Assembly (NCBI GenBank): GCA_029565395.1 | Contig: JAKQOG010000086.1 | Span: forward strand, 36,916-100,915 | Direction: 5' to 3' | Origin: Candidatus Hydrogenedentota bacterium | GTDB taxonomy: Bacteria > Hydrogenedentota > Hydrogenedentia > Hydrogenedentales > CAILVY01 | DNA length: 64,000 nucleotides | In this document: positions 1 through 7,720 of the stretch, one piece after another | How the letters are laid out: each line of letters starts with the position of its first letter | Numbering within the stretch: the first letter of the stretch is position 1 | Position numbers and translations under genes: made by a program | Notes under the pieces: model-generated | Seen by the model: the letters and a program-made list of their open reading frames with translations, nothing else | Databases searched by the model: none | What the model was told of the DNA's origin: nothing

Positions 1-171
1 GGCTGCAATGGAAAAGACACTATCCAATATACTTATTATTATTACTGGGTTGCCGCCATGTATACCTGTGGCGAAAGCCAAAAAAGCGATCCCGACACCG
101 GATATCGTGGAATTAACCAGTAAAAAAACCCGGGGTCAAAACGGGCAGATAAACAGGCATGTATAAAACGT

Positions 172-200
172 TTGACGCTATGGCCGAGAGGTTATATACT
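172..200 (+). promoter_or_regulatory. Sigma70-type promoter upstream of the first gene
   Basis: A -35 element TTGACG (172-177) and a -10 element TATACT (195-200) are separated by exactly 17 bp. The expected start point near 207 leaves a leader of about 80 bases before the ATG at 290. Nothing else convincing lies in bases 1-171. Confidence 0.75.
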
Positions 201-289
201 GAGTGTTGTGGACCAGGCAGGTCGATTGCGTGGAAAATGTCCATGGCGGACCGCCGGGAAGCACTGTGAGTGGAGGCTGGTGAAAGGTG

Positions 290-1342
290 ATGGATCATAT
301 TCCAAAGCGCGAAATCTGGACAACTAATCTTCCGGAGTATCCGAAATTCTGGGAAATCCTGATCATATTGCTCGTGGTCGCATTTCTCCTGGCCGCCGGC
401 AATCTGTTAAAACGGCGCTGGACGCAAAACAACGATTCGATTCCCCTGCCTGTCGCCCTCATGCTTTGGCTCGGCATGTTCGCCATTTACTCCGCCGTGG
501 CGGCCGCCTTCTTTAATTACAGCCCAGAGTCGCACCGGACCACCATCATCGTCATGTGCTTCGTCTTCTGGGTCATCCCCGTCGCATACTACACCCACAC
601 CGTCATCAACTCACTCGCAATGCGCACCCTCGACCATATTGGCCCCTTCAGTGCGCGTATCGACGATCCCTCCGAATTCGCCGCCGCGCGAAAGCTTGCG
701 CTCCGCGGAGACATCGACGGCGCCGTGAGCATGTACCGTAATTATCCGGACAATCAGGTCAATGCCCTTTTCGAGGCCGCCCGTCTTCTGAAATCGGAAG
801 ACCGCTATCTGGAAGCCGCCCTCATGCTCGAAGAAATCGGGCAACGTTTCGAAACGCAAACCCGTGTGTGGGCGGAAGCCACCTATCAGCTTGCGAAGCT
901 AAAAGAAATCAATCTGAATGACCGCAAACAGGCCGTGGAAATCCTCCGAACCATTATGGAACGGGCCCCGGAATCGCGATTCAGTCAACTTGCCGCCGCC
1001 GACCTCGCACGGCTCAAGATAGTGGACAAGGAGTACATCAAGGATTTGACGGAACCGGAAGAGGAAAAGCACCACAAGGAAGATCCTTTCTTCGATTCCA
1101 GCGATGTGCGCGTGGCGAAACGCATCCTGCCCAAGATCAAGGTTGAGCAGGGGGGCGGCAAGGATGAAGAAGGGGTTCCCGTCAGGGATCCGTTTTTTGT
1201 TTCCCACGGCAGACAGGAAGAGTCCGGGGAAGTGGCTGCCGAAATAAAAAAACCCGCCCGCAAACCCGCGGCCAAGAAACAGGCAGGCGCTAAAAAGCCT
1301 CCTGCAAAAAAGCCGCCCGCTAAAAAGCGCGGCACGAAATAA
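290..1342 (+). CDS. Membrane protein with TPR-like soluble region and Lys/Ala/Pro-rich tail
   Basis: This 350-residue protein has three hydrophobic segments (about residues 23-41, 55-74 and 84-106). A helical region of about 120-260 follows, with TPR-like pairs such as the stretches around 'ARKLALRGDIDGAVSMY' and 'EAARLLKSEDRYLEAALML'. The last 40 residues are a low-complexity run rich in Lys, Ala and Pro, typical of nucleic-acid or polyanion-binding tails. I do not recognise a family. A GTG lies three bases upstream, but ATG 290 is preferred; GGAGG at 272-276 may serve as its ribosome-binding site. A clean promoter lies 90 bases upstream, and SMUG1 follows after 12 bases, so the two are probably co-transcribed. 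A scaffold or repeat-adaptor role at the inner membrane is inference. Confidence 0.75.
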   Translation: MDHIPKREIWTTNLPEYPKFWEILIILLVVAFLLAAGNLLKRRWTQNNDSIPLPVALMLWLGMFAIYSAVAAAFFNYSPESHRTTIIVMCFVFWVIPVAYYTHTVINSLAMRTLDHIGPFSARIDDPSEFAAARKLALRGDIDGAVSMYRNYPDNQVNALFEAARLLKSEDRYLEAALMLEEIGQRFETQTRVWAEATYQLAKLKEINLNDRKQAVEILRTIMERAPESRFSQLAAADLARLKIVDKEYIKDLTEPEEEKHHKEDPFFDSSDVRVAKRILPKIKVEQGGGKDEEGVPVRDPFFVSHGRQEESGEVAAEIKKPARKPAAKKQAGAKKPPAKKPPAKKRGTK

Positions 1343-1354
1343 TTTCCGCCGCCC

Positions 1355-2065
1355 ATGGATCCGGCCGCTGTTGCTGAGAAACTCTCCCGTACGGTTCGCG
1401 CGCTGCATTTCAGCCCTCCTATCACCCATGTCTACAATCCCCTTGAGTATGCCTGGGCTCCTCATCGCCTCTACCTCCAGCGGTATGGCCAAGGCGCCCG
1501 CGAAATCTTGCTCGTGGGCATGAATCCGGGCCCCTTTGGAATGGCGCAGACCGGCGTTCCCTTCGGCGACGTCTCCATGGTGCGCGATTGGTTGCGCATC
1601 GAAGCCCCGGTAAACAGACCGGAACTCGAACATCCCAAACGCCCCGTGACCGGCTTTCAATGTAGCCGGGGCGAAGTAAGCGGTCAACGCTTGTGGGGCT
1701 GGGCGCGGGATCGGTTCGGCGCCCCGGAAAAATTCTTCCGAAAATTCTTTGTGATTAATTACTGCCCCCTTTGTTTTATGGAAAGCTCCGGTCGAAACTT
1801 CACGCCCGACAAACTGCCCGCCTTGGAGCGCACCTCTCTCCTTGATGCCTGCGACAAAGCCCTCCGCGACCTTGCGGCCTATTATTCCCCACAATGGATT
1901 CTCGGAGTGGGTGATTTCGCGGAACGGCGTATCCGCGCCGCATTTCCCGGCTTCACAGGGGTTATCGGGCGCATCCCGCATCCCAGCCCGGCCAGCCCCG
2001 CCGCCAACCGCGGCTGGTCAACCGCCGCCGAAGCCGCCCTCCGCGCCTTTGGAATACGAGTATAA
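1355..2065 (+). CDS. SMUG1-type uracil-DNA glycosylase
   Basis: This enzyme would excise uracil, and probably oxidised pyrimidines such as 5-hydroxymethyluracil, from DNA to start base-excision repair in the cytoplasm. Over its 236 residues it matches the vertebrate SMUG1 pattern closely. The block 'GMNPGPFGMAQTGVPFG' carries the catalytic Asn (about N57). 'VYNPLEYAWAPH' and 'EHPKRPVTG' are conserved, and the C-terminal 'HPSPASPAANRGW' carries the DNA-intercalation/His motif (about H209). Length is normal for SMUG1. It begins 12 bases after the upstream stop with no clear ribosome-binding site, which suggests translational coupling. SMUG1 is common in animals and patchy in bacteria, so lateral history is plausible. 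The family assignment is secure; substrate range is inferred. Confidence 0.92.
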   Translation: MDPAAVAEKLSRTVRALHFSPPITHVYNPLEYAWAPHRLYLQRYGQGAREILLVGMNPGPFGMAQTGVPFGDVSMVRDWLRIEAPVNRPELEHPKRPVTGFQCSRGEVSGQRLWGWARDRFGAPEKFFRKFFVINYCPLCFMESSGRNFTPDKLPALERTSLLDACDKALRDLAAYYSPQWILGVGDFAERRIRAAFPGFTGVIGRIPHPSPASPAANRGWSTAAEAALRAFGIRV

Positions 2066-2120
2066 GGAGATCTGGATACCCCGTGGCGAAACTGATCATG
2101 CTTTTGAGGAAGCAAGTCCG

Positions 2121-3116
2121 TTAACCACAAACTTCTTTGATTGCATTCACGCCTGCCTCATGCAGCCAGCCATTGGAAGCGAAGATGCCGCTGTTGTTGG
2201 TCAACCGCCGCCCGGTGGTGAAATCCAACGGTTTGCCCCAGATGTCCGTGACGCGTCCCCCGGCCTCTTCGAGGATCACCGCGCCTGCCGCGTTGTCCCA
2301 AATTTTCTCCTGATAGCCCGGGCGATCCTGGGGCGGAAAGCGGAACATCATTTCTCCCCCCCCTGCCGCCAGCACGGCGAATTTTGCCAGACTGTCCATC
2401 AGCACCGGTTCTGCGGAAATGCCCAGGCGCTGCGCGATGGCGTTCGTGTCGTCCGCGTTCGTGTGGCTGGATTCAAACGAGCGCAGTACACGCGCTTGGG
2501 ATGCATCGCGGCAATCCGACACATGCAGCGGCATAAACTCCAACGGATCCATATCCATCATGGCGTACGCTGATCCTTCCCCGCGCTGCCCCACCAAGAT
2601 CGCCCCCGCACCGCAAGACACCGGTGCGCAGTGCTCGCCGAGATTGGGACATCCCAGCACGCCCAGTTTCACTTCGCCGTGTTCCAACAGCGCAAGCGCC
2701 ACGGCATATTGCCCGCCGCGCAAATAGCCCTTTGTGCCATCCACGGGATCCAGTGTCCAATAGCGGTTTGTGGGTTCCGCGCCGCCGCGATCGATCCACG
2801 TTAGAACATTGTCAGAGGAAGCATCCTCGATCATCTTCCCCACAAATTGCGTAACCACATCGAGCACCTTCTGTCCGGTGTCTTCCCGCAATGCATCCGC
2901 TTTTTCCTCGCCCACCAGCACCGCCTCCGGATCATGCCCGGCAAGGGCGTGCCCCACAAACGCCTGTACCGCGTAATCCGCCACCGTCACGGGAGAAAAG
3001 TCGCTTTTCGTCAGCCCGAGCATCGCCATGCCGGTTTGAATCCGCCGGCATAGCCGCGCCGCTTGTTGTACAACATCCACTGCAAACCGCACATCGGGGT
3101 GATCATAATCGAGCAT
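2121..3116 (-). CDS. 3'(2'),5'-bisphosphate nucleotidase (HAL2/inositol-monophosphatase family)
   Basis: The 331-residue protein is a metal-dependent phosphatase of the HAL2/SAL1 branch. That branch hydrolyses PAP (or PAPS) to AMP (APS) and so removes the inhibitory by-product of sulfate activation. Visible motifs are 'SPVTVADYAVQ' near residue 41, the metal-binding pair 'GEE' (69-71), 'WTLDPVDGTKGY' with D123 and D126, and 'WDNAAGAVILEEAGG' starting at 273. The HAL2-specific region around 'GTKGYLRGGQYAVALALL' favours bisphosphate nucleotidase over inositol monophosphatase. ATG 3116 is preceded by AGGAA at seven bases. It is convergent with SMUG1 and followed upstream by the methyltransferase/GT2 pair on the same strand. 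Confidence 0.88.
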   Translation of the reverse strand: MLDYDHPDVRFAVDVVQQAARLCRRIQTGMAMLGLTKSDFSPVTVADYAVQAFVGHALAGHDPEAVLVGEEKADALREDTGQKVLDVVTQFVGKMIEDASSDNVLTWIDRGGAEPTNRYWTLDPVDGTKGYLRGGQYAVALALLEHGEVKLGVLGCPNLGEHCAPVSCGAGAILVGQRGEGSAYAMMDMDPLEFMPLHVSDCRDASQARVLRSFESSHTNADDTNAIAQRLGISAEPVLMDSLAKFAVLAAGGGEMMFRFPPQDRPGYQEKIWDNAAGAVILEEAGGRVTDIWGKPLDFTTGRRLTNNSGIFASNGWLHEAGVNAIKEVCG

Positions 3117-3184
3117 GTCTTGATTCCTGTTATTGATGATTTAAGGCTTCCAAGCAAATGATATAAGAGAATAGCAAATATCCG

Positions 3185-3886
3185 TCATTTACTGAATTTT
3201 CGAAGTGTCGGTGTTTGTCGGTGTTCATCGGTGGTTTCAGGCTTCTTTTCCGCCACCACCGCAATAGCAGGCGAAATCCGCCGAAAAGCCCGCGTAGGCC
3301 AATGCATATACCAGCCGCCCGGCAATAAATACCGGAAAATTCCCTGCCACTCCTTTACATGAAAGTACGGTGCGCATTCTTCCAGCCAGAATCGCCGTGA
3401 CATTTTATGCACGTGCGTGGGATCGTGGTCCAACAACCGGATAATGGGCCCCGTGGGGCCGTCGTACACCGGCACGATGAAAACGAAGTGCCCTCCTGGC
3501 GCAAGATGTCCCCATATCTCTTTGAGTGCTGCATCTAAATCGTTTACGTGCTCCAGCACGTCAAATGCGGTGATCAAATCGAATTGTTCCGCGAAGGAAA
3601 TACTTGGAAGTTCGCCCATTACCGCCTGCACCTCTGGATGCGCCGCCTTGAGGTGTTCAATGGCATACGCACTGGCGTCCATGGCGAATTTCTTCCCCAC
3701 GGTGTCCAACGAGCCGATGAAATGCCCAAATGCGCACCCCAGATCGAGGATGTTGGGATTCCCGATCCCTGCCAGGGCCTTTTTTGCCAGAGCGCGGTAA
3801 AACGCAAGCTTCTTTTCTGGATTTTGCCGCTGATAGTCCTTGTAGACACTCGTAAAATAGTTTGGACCAAAGTGTTCGACTTCCAT
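3185..3886 (-). CDS. Class I SAM-dependent methyltransferase
   Basis: The 233-residue protein has the class I Rossmann methyltransferase motifs: motif I 'NILDLGCAFGHF' near residue 45, an acidic end of strand 2 ('MDASAYAIEHLK'), 'FDLITAFDVLEHV' and 'LAPGGHFVFIVP'. The pattern resembles UbiG-like or glycan/lipid methyltransferases. It follows the GT2 gene by four bases in the same operon, so a polyprenyl-glycan or surface-sugar substrate is plausible but unproven. The last 15 or so codons (about 3185-3236) are odd: they read through a TCGGTGTT-type repeat ('TTDEHRQTPT'), so the true family C-terminus has probably been extended by a small repeat. Confidence 0.82.
   Translation of the reverse strand: MEVEHFGPNYFTSVYKDYQRQNPEKKLAFYRALAKKALAGIGNPNILDLGCAFGHFIGSLDTVGKKFAMDASAYAIEHLKAAHPEVQAVMGELPSISFAEQFDLITAFDVLEHVNDLDAALKEIWGHLAPGGHFVFIVPVYDGPTGPIIRLLDHDPTHVHKMSRRFWLEECAPYFHVKEWQGIFRYLLPGGWYMHWPTRAFRRISPAIAVVAEKKPETTDEHRQTPTLRKFSK
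3203..3236. repeat. Short repeat fused to the methyltransferase C-terminus
   Basis: The stretch contains the quasi-tandem unit 'gtcggtgtt' twice followed by 'catcggtgg', within the last codons of the methyltransferase. It encodes a peptide (TTDEHRQTP) unrelated to the methyltransferase fold. It looks like a small dispersed repeat captured as coding sequence; only one instance is present in this window. Confidence 0.4.
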
Positions 3887-3890
3887 GACG

Positions 3891-4661
3891 TCAGCCCTGG
3901 AAACGGCGTTTGACGATCAAAGCGAGCGTCCGGAATATGGTGTTGCCCACCTGCATTTTGCTCACGCCCGCCTTCTGATCATACCGGAGAATCATGGGCA
4001 CTTCTCCAAAGAGCAAATGCCGTTTCCGAAGCTTCAACAGGATGTCCACCATGCACTGGAATCCTTCCTGGTCGATGAAGCGATCGTTGTATTCGCGCAT
4101 GGCATCGCGCAGCACGGCGGTGCGGTAGGCGCGGTAACCGCAGGTGAAATCCTTTACCCCCTGGATCGGTAAGAATATCCGGAACAGCAGCGATCCCGCG
4201 TAACTCAATACGCGGCGGAACATCGGTACGCCCAGCGTGCGCGAACCCGGCTGGTACCGTGAAGCGATTACCACGTCGTGGCCTTCGCTTACCATGCGCA
4301 CCATCCGGAGGATCAAGCCGGGCGTGTGCGTATCATCCGCGTCCATGGTGATTATGATGTCGTCGTCCTGCGCCGCATTCATGGCGGCCTGAAGGCCGTC
4401 TCGGATTGCCGCGCCCAGCCCCGCATTCTTTTCATGGCGCACCACCGTGACCGGCATCTGCGCAGCGCGTTCCTGCACCAACTCAGCCGTGCGGTCCGTG
4501 CTGCCGTCATCCACCACGATTACTTGAAATGAAAGCCCCGCTTCGAACATCGCCTCATCGATTTTATCCAGGAGGCGTCCGATGCAGGCCTCCTCGTTAA
4601 ACGCCGGCAACACAACGATGACATTCCGGCGCTTCCGAATCCGTTCGTGTGCGCTATCCAT
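3891..4661 (-). CDS. Family 2 glycosyltransferase (dolichol-phosphate-mannose synthase-like)
   Basis: A GT-A fold transferase of about 256 residues. It opens with 'VIVVLPAFNEEACIGRLLDKI', followed by 'VIVVDDGSTDRTAEL' and the nucleotide-sugar/metal motif 'MDADDTHTP'. It lacks the C-terminal membrane helices of ArnC-type enzymes. The ATG at 4661 is preferred to one 39 bases upstream because GAGGA stands eight bases before it. It would transfer a sugar from a nucleotide donor, likely to a polyprenyl phosphate. It is directly followed by the methyltransferase, with a four-base gap. Confidence 0.85.
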   Translation of the reverse strand: MDSAHERIRKRRNVIVVLPAFNEEACIGRLLDKIDEAMFEAGLSFQVIVVDDGSTDRTAELVQERAAQMPVTVVRHEKNAGLGAAIRDGLQAAMNAAQDDDIIITMDADDTHTPGLILRMVRMVSEGHDVVIASRYQPGSRTLGVPMFRRVLSYAGSLLFRIFLPIQGVKDFTCGYRAYRTAVLRDAMREYNDRFIDQEGFQCMVDILLKLRKRHLLFGEVPMILRYDQKAGVSKMQVGNTIFRTLALIVKRRFQG

Positions 4662-4818
4662 TCGCCGATTCCTCTTCTCACGCACTATGCCACAAGACAT
4701 CCACCTGTTTCATCTAGCTTCGCTTTTCCGACAAAGAACGAGGCAATTGCGAAATAGTCCTTTTTCTCATCCGGAAAAATGAGAAGGCAACGGGTCGGCC
4801 AGAGCAGCCGACAAGCGA

Positions 4819-7473
4819 TTACTGTACGTTCCAGCCAGTTATCCGCAGTACCGGTTCCTTCCCGGCCAATTCAGCCGGCGCATAGGTCACTTTCACCGTG
4901 CGTTCTTCGCCAGGCAACATGCTGAAATAATTATCTTCCCAAAACGATGGCCCAATCTCGTGTCCGTTCTTCCCGGCGGTGACCGCCAACTGCACCAGGA
5001 ACGCCAGGGCCGTTCCCGGATTTTTCAGGGTCACCGTCATGACCTGTTCCGCGCCTTTGGTTTCCACACTCGACGCGGATTCCAGTGTCACCGGCGGCAA
5101 GGTATTCAGGAGTGTGAAATCGGCGCGGGATTTCGGTTTGGCGAAAAATACGCCCTTGAGAGTATCGCCGGTGATGCCGGGAACATCCGGTGCGGTGGAC
5201 AACCAGTAAAAATTGCTCGAACGCAACGCGCCCGAACCATCGCGGAGTTCCAGTTTAAGAAAATACGTTGCGCTGATATCTTTCGGCCAATTCATCGTAA
5301 ATGCCTTGGATTTTCCATCGGCATCCACGTTCACGGCAGCTTTTTGCGTATGTTTTACGCTCAGATCGAAGTTGTAGACCGTGGCGGATGCCTCCAGGCC
5401 CTCCGCAGGTTCGTACAGGCTGTTTACCACATAAATCCCCTCGTCATCATAGGCATATTGGACGTGGAGCGATTCACAGGCTTTTTTCGCACCGAAATAC
5501 GCGCCCGTGGGCCGGAGATACCAATCGATGTATTGCCAGGAGGTCGATGCGGGCCATGCGGTGTCGTATTTCCACGTAGTGATGCCGGTGGCGGAGTATT
5601 TGTTGCGCCCGTACGCCTCGAACATGCCCCGCGCACTGTTGTAATTCATCGCATAGGCCTTGTTGCAGAAATCATTAAAGTCTGCAGCTTTTCCGTATCC
5701 GCCATCCATCGCCTTGAGGATTGCGTCGAAATACTCCCCGCCCTGCGTTACCGAATGGAACGACCATGATTCGCTCATCAATGCGGGCCAGAGTTGGTCC
5801 TCCGGCATCATCTCGCGCAGGCTGTCGCGCACGGCCGTGACGCCGCCGATGCCGCCGGACTGTGCGAAGCCCCACGCGCCGTCATGCTTGCGGTGGTAAT
5901 AATGCGAGGGCCCGGCATAGGTCCAGAGTTCACGCGTGCCCGTGCGTGTGCCGCCGGTGTTGTTGCGGAACATCGTGACAAAGGTTCCTGAATGTGGTTG
6001 ATAACTTCGGTTCACACGGTGTTTTGCGATTAGGTCCTTGTATGATTTATCGAGATTATCCGTCGGGAAGGTTTCATCATGCCCCAGGAGATGCGTAAGG
6101 CTCGGATGCGTCCGCATGCGCAGCATCATGTCTTCCGTGCAGGCGATGGCCAGCGCTTCGTCCGGTATGCTGCGCCCGAAAATCTGCTGGGTCACCAGAA
6201 TGCCGTACTCATCGCAGGCATTGTAAAACTCTTCGGATTCGCGGATGGAAAATCCCTCGGAACGGAGCATGTTCAGGTTTGCCTCGCGCGCGTACCGCAC
6301 CATCGCCCGGTAGCGGCGTTCGGAAAAGCGCAGGAGCATGTCGCTGGTCATCCAGGCGCCCCCGCGAATGAGGATGTTGCGCCCGTTTATTTTGTAGCCG
6401 CGCCAGGCTTCGTCATTGATGTAGGTTTCCACGTTGCGAATGCCGAAGCGGACATTCTGTGCATCGGAAATTTGGTCCTTCACCACGAATGAAAGTTCGG
6501 CGGTGTAAAGTTCCTGCGGCCCCACGGGATGCGGCCACCACACGCGCGGCTGGGCAAACACCAGTTGTGGAAACGCGTCCGGTGTAAATAACACTTCCTG
6601 AGTCTCGCCGGGATTTAACGGGACCTCTTTTGAAAATTCCACAGTCTCAATCCGGCCCTTCAAAAGACCCGTGATCGCTTCTGCCGAGTGATTGGTTAAA
6701 AAGGCCGAGACCGTCAGTTTCGCGCTGTCCAGTGCGGGCACATTCAGATCGGAATCCACGTACCCGTGCCGCAGCGTTACAGGACCCTGCGCCCGGATAT
6801 ATACATCGTCCCAGATGCCCATGTTGCGGTCCGGCGGCTGTGGGTTATGGTCGTCCCAGCCGGTGGTGGCTTCGATTTGCTTCGTATCGTAATCCTTGTC
6901 CGGGATCAGGCCGGGCGGAAGGATTTCCACCGCAAGCGCGTTCGCCTCGCCATACCGGAGCAGGCCGCTCACGTCAAACTCAAACCGGCGGAACATGCCT
7001 TTAACCGTTTCGCTGTCCGCGATGCGCTGTCCGTTCAGCCAGAGGTTCGCCTGATAATTGATGCCGTCAAAATGCAGTGTGACACACCGGCCCTTCCAAT
7101 CCGCCGCCACGGTGAACTCCGTGCGGTACCACCACGGGTTTCGGAACGGGCTCCCCTCCGGCATCACCAGCCATCCGCCATTTTTATATCCGGGAATATT
7201 CTTAAGGTTCATGCCGTAAAACGGGTCCGGATAGACGTTATTCTCCACCAGCGCCGCCAGCACGGTCTTCGGCACGCTTGTTGAATACCACCCGTCCGTA
7301 TTAAATCCTGACGCGCCCAACACATCTCCCGCGCCGGTGATTTTCGCCGAACTTTGCAATTTCCAGCCCTCCGCCAGCGGAAGCATTGCCGGTTGCGCCG
7401 TGGCCGGCATTATTGGCCACAAACCACAGAGGGCCAACAGTAGAATGGCCCGGAAGATATAGTGTGTATTCAA
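4819..7473 (-). CDS. Secreted GH2 glycosidase (exo-beta-glucosaminidase/beta-mannosidase type)
   Basis: A GH2 enzyme of about 884 residues with a signal peptide ending near 'PATAQPA'. The N-terminal jelly-roll (about 30-230) has 'WWYRTEF', 'LHFDGINYQANLWLNG' and 'NMGIWDDV'. An immunoglobulin-like domain follows, then the TIM barrel containing 'RNILIRGGAWMT', 'ANLNMLRSEGFSIRESEEFYNACDEYGILV' and 'HLLGHDETF' (candidate acid/base at about 466-467). 'MSESWS' holds the candidate nucleophile E568. The domain order matches CsxA-type exo-beta-D-glucosaminidases; the exact sugar specificity is inferred. Start choice: AAGGAG (7481-7486, minus) stands seven bases before a TTG at 7473, which gives a clean signal peptide. 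An in-frame ATG at 7494 lies upstream of that ribosome-binding site. Confidence 0.85.
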   Translation of the reverse strand: MNTHYIFRAILLLALCGLWPIMPATAQPAMLPLAEGWKLQSSAKITGAGDVLGASGFNTDGWYSTSVPKTVLAALVENNVYPDPFYGMNLKNIPGYKNGGWLVMPEGSPFRNPWWYRTEFTVAADWKGRCVTLHFDGINYQANLWLNGQRIADSETVKGMFRRFEFDVSGLLRYGEANALAVEILPPGLIPDKDYDTKQIEATTGWDDHNPQPPDRNMGIWDDVYIRAQGPVTLRHGYVDSDLNVPALDSAKLTVSAFLTNHSAEAITGLLKGRIETVEFSKEVPLNPGETQEVLFTPDAFPQLVFAQPRVWWPHPVGPQELYTAELSFVVKDQISDAQNVRFGIRNVETYINDEAWRGYKINGRNILIRGGAWMTSDMLLRFSERRYRAMVRYAREANLNMLRSEGFSIRESEEFYNACDEYGILVTQQIFGRSIPDEALAIACTEDMMLRMRTHPSLTHLLGHDETFPTDNLDKSYKDLIAKHRVNRSYQPHSGTFVTMFRNNTGGTRTGTRELWTYAGPSHYYHRKHDGAWGFAQSGGIGGVTAVRDSLREMMPEDQLWPALMSESWSFHSVTQGGEYFDAILKAMDGGYGKAADFNDFCNKAYAMNYNSARGMFEAYGRNKYSATGITTWKYDTAWPASTSWQYIDWYLRPTGAYFGAKKACESLHVQYAYDDEGIYVVNSLYEPAEGLEASATVYNFDLSVKHTQKAAVNVDADGKSKAFTMNWPKDISATYFLKLELRDGSGALRSSNFYWLSTAPDVPGITGDTLKGVFFAKPKSRADFTLLNTLPPVTLESASSVETKGAEQVMTVTLKNPGTALAFLVQLAVTAGKNGHEIGPSFWEDNYFSMLPGEERTVKVTYAPAELAGKEPVLRITGWNVQ

Positions 7474-7720
7474 GAAGATTCTCCTTATATGCATTTCCCA
7501 CAGGATATAGACTCTGCACCGCTTCCTATCGGATTCAAACCGCATAAAATCCCGCTCATAGGATAGCAGATTTATTCCGGTTCATGGGTGCGAAAAGCAG
7601 AGACAGCCCCGCCTCGTCACACGAAGCGCGTGACGCCCTTGGCACAGGCTCTTTTTTTCGCGTTGGAACCGCACATTTGATAAAGCTATGATAAACGGGA
7701 AAAAGCGAGGGATATAAAGC

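Noticed and set aside
8..166. A 52-codon plus-strand frame starting MEKTLSNILIIITG
   Set aside because: It looks like a signal peptide start but ends after 52 codons without a ribosome-binding site and just before the promoter at 172; chance is as likely.
4740..4818. Hairpins after the GH2 gene (GTCGGC/GCCGAC and TTCTCAT/ATGAGAA) as a terminator
   Set aside because: Neither is followed by a U-run on the minus strand, so I do not call a factor-independent terminator.
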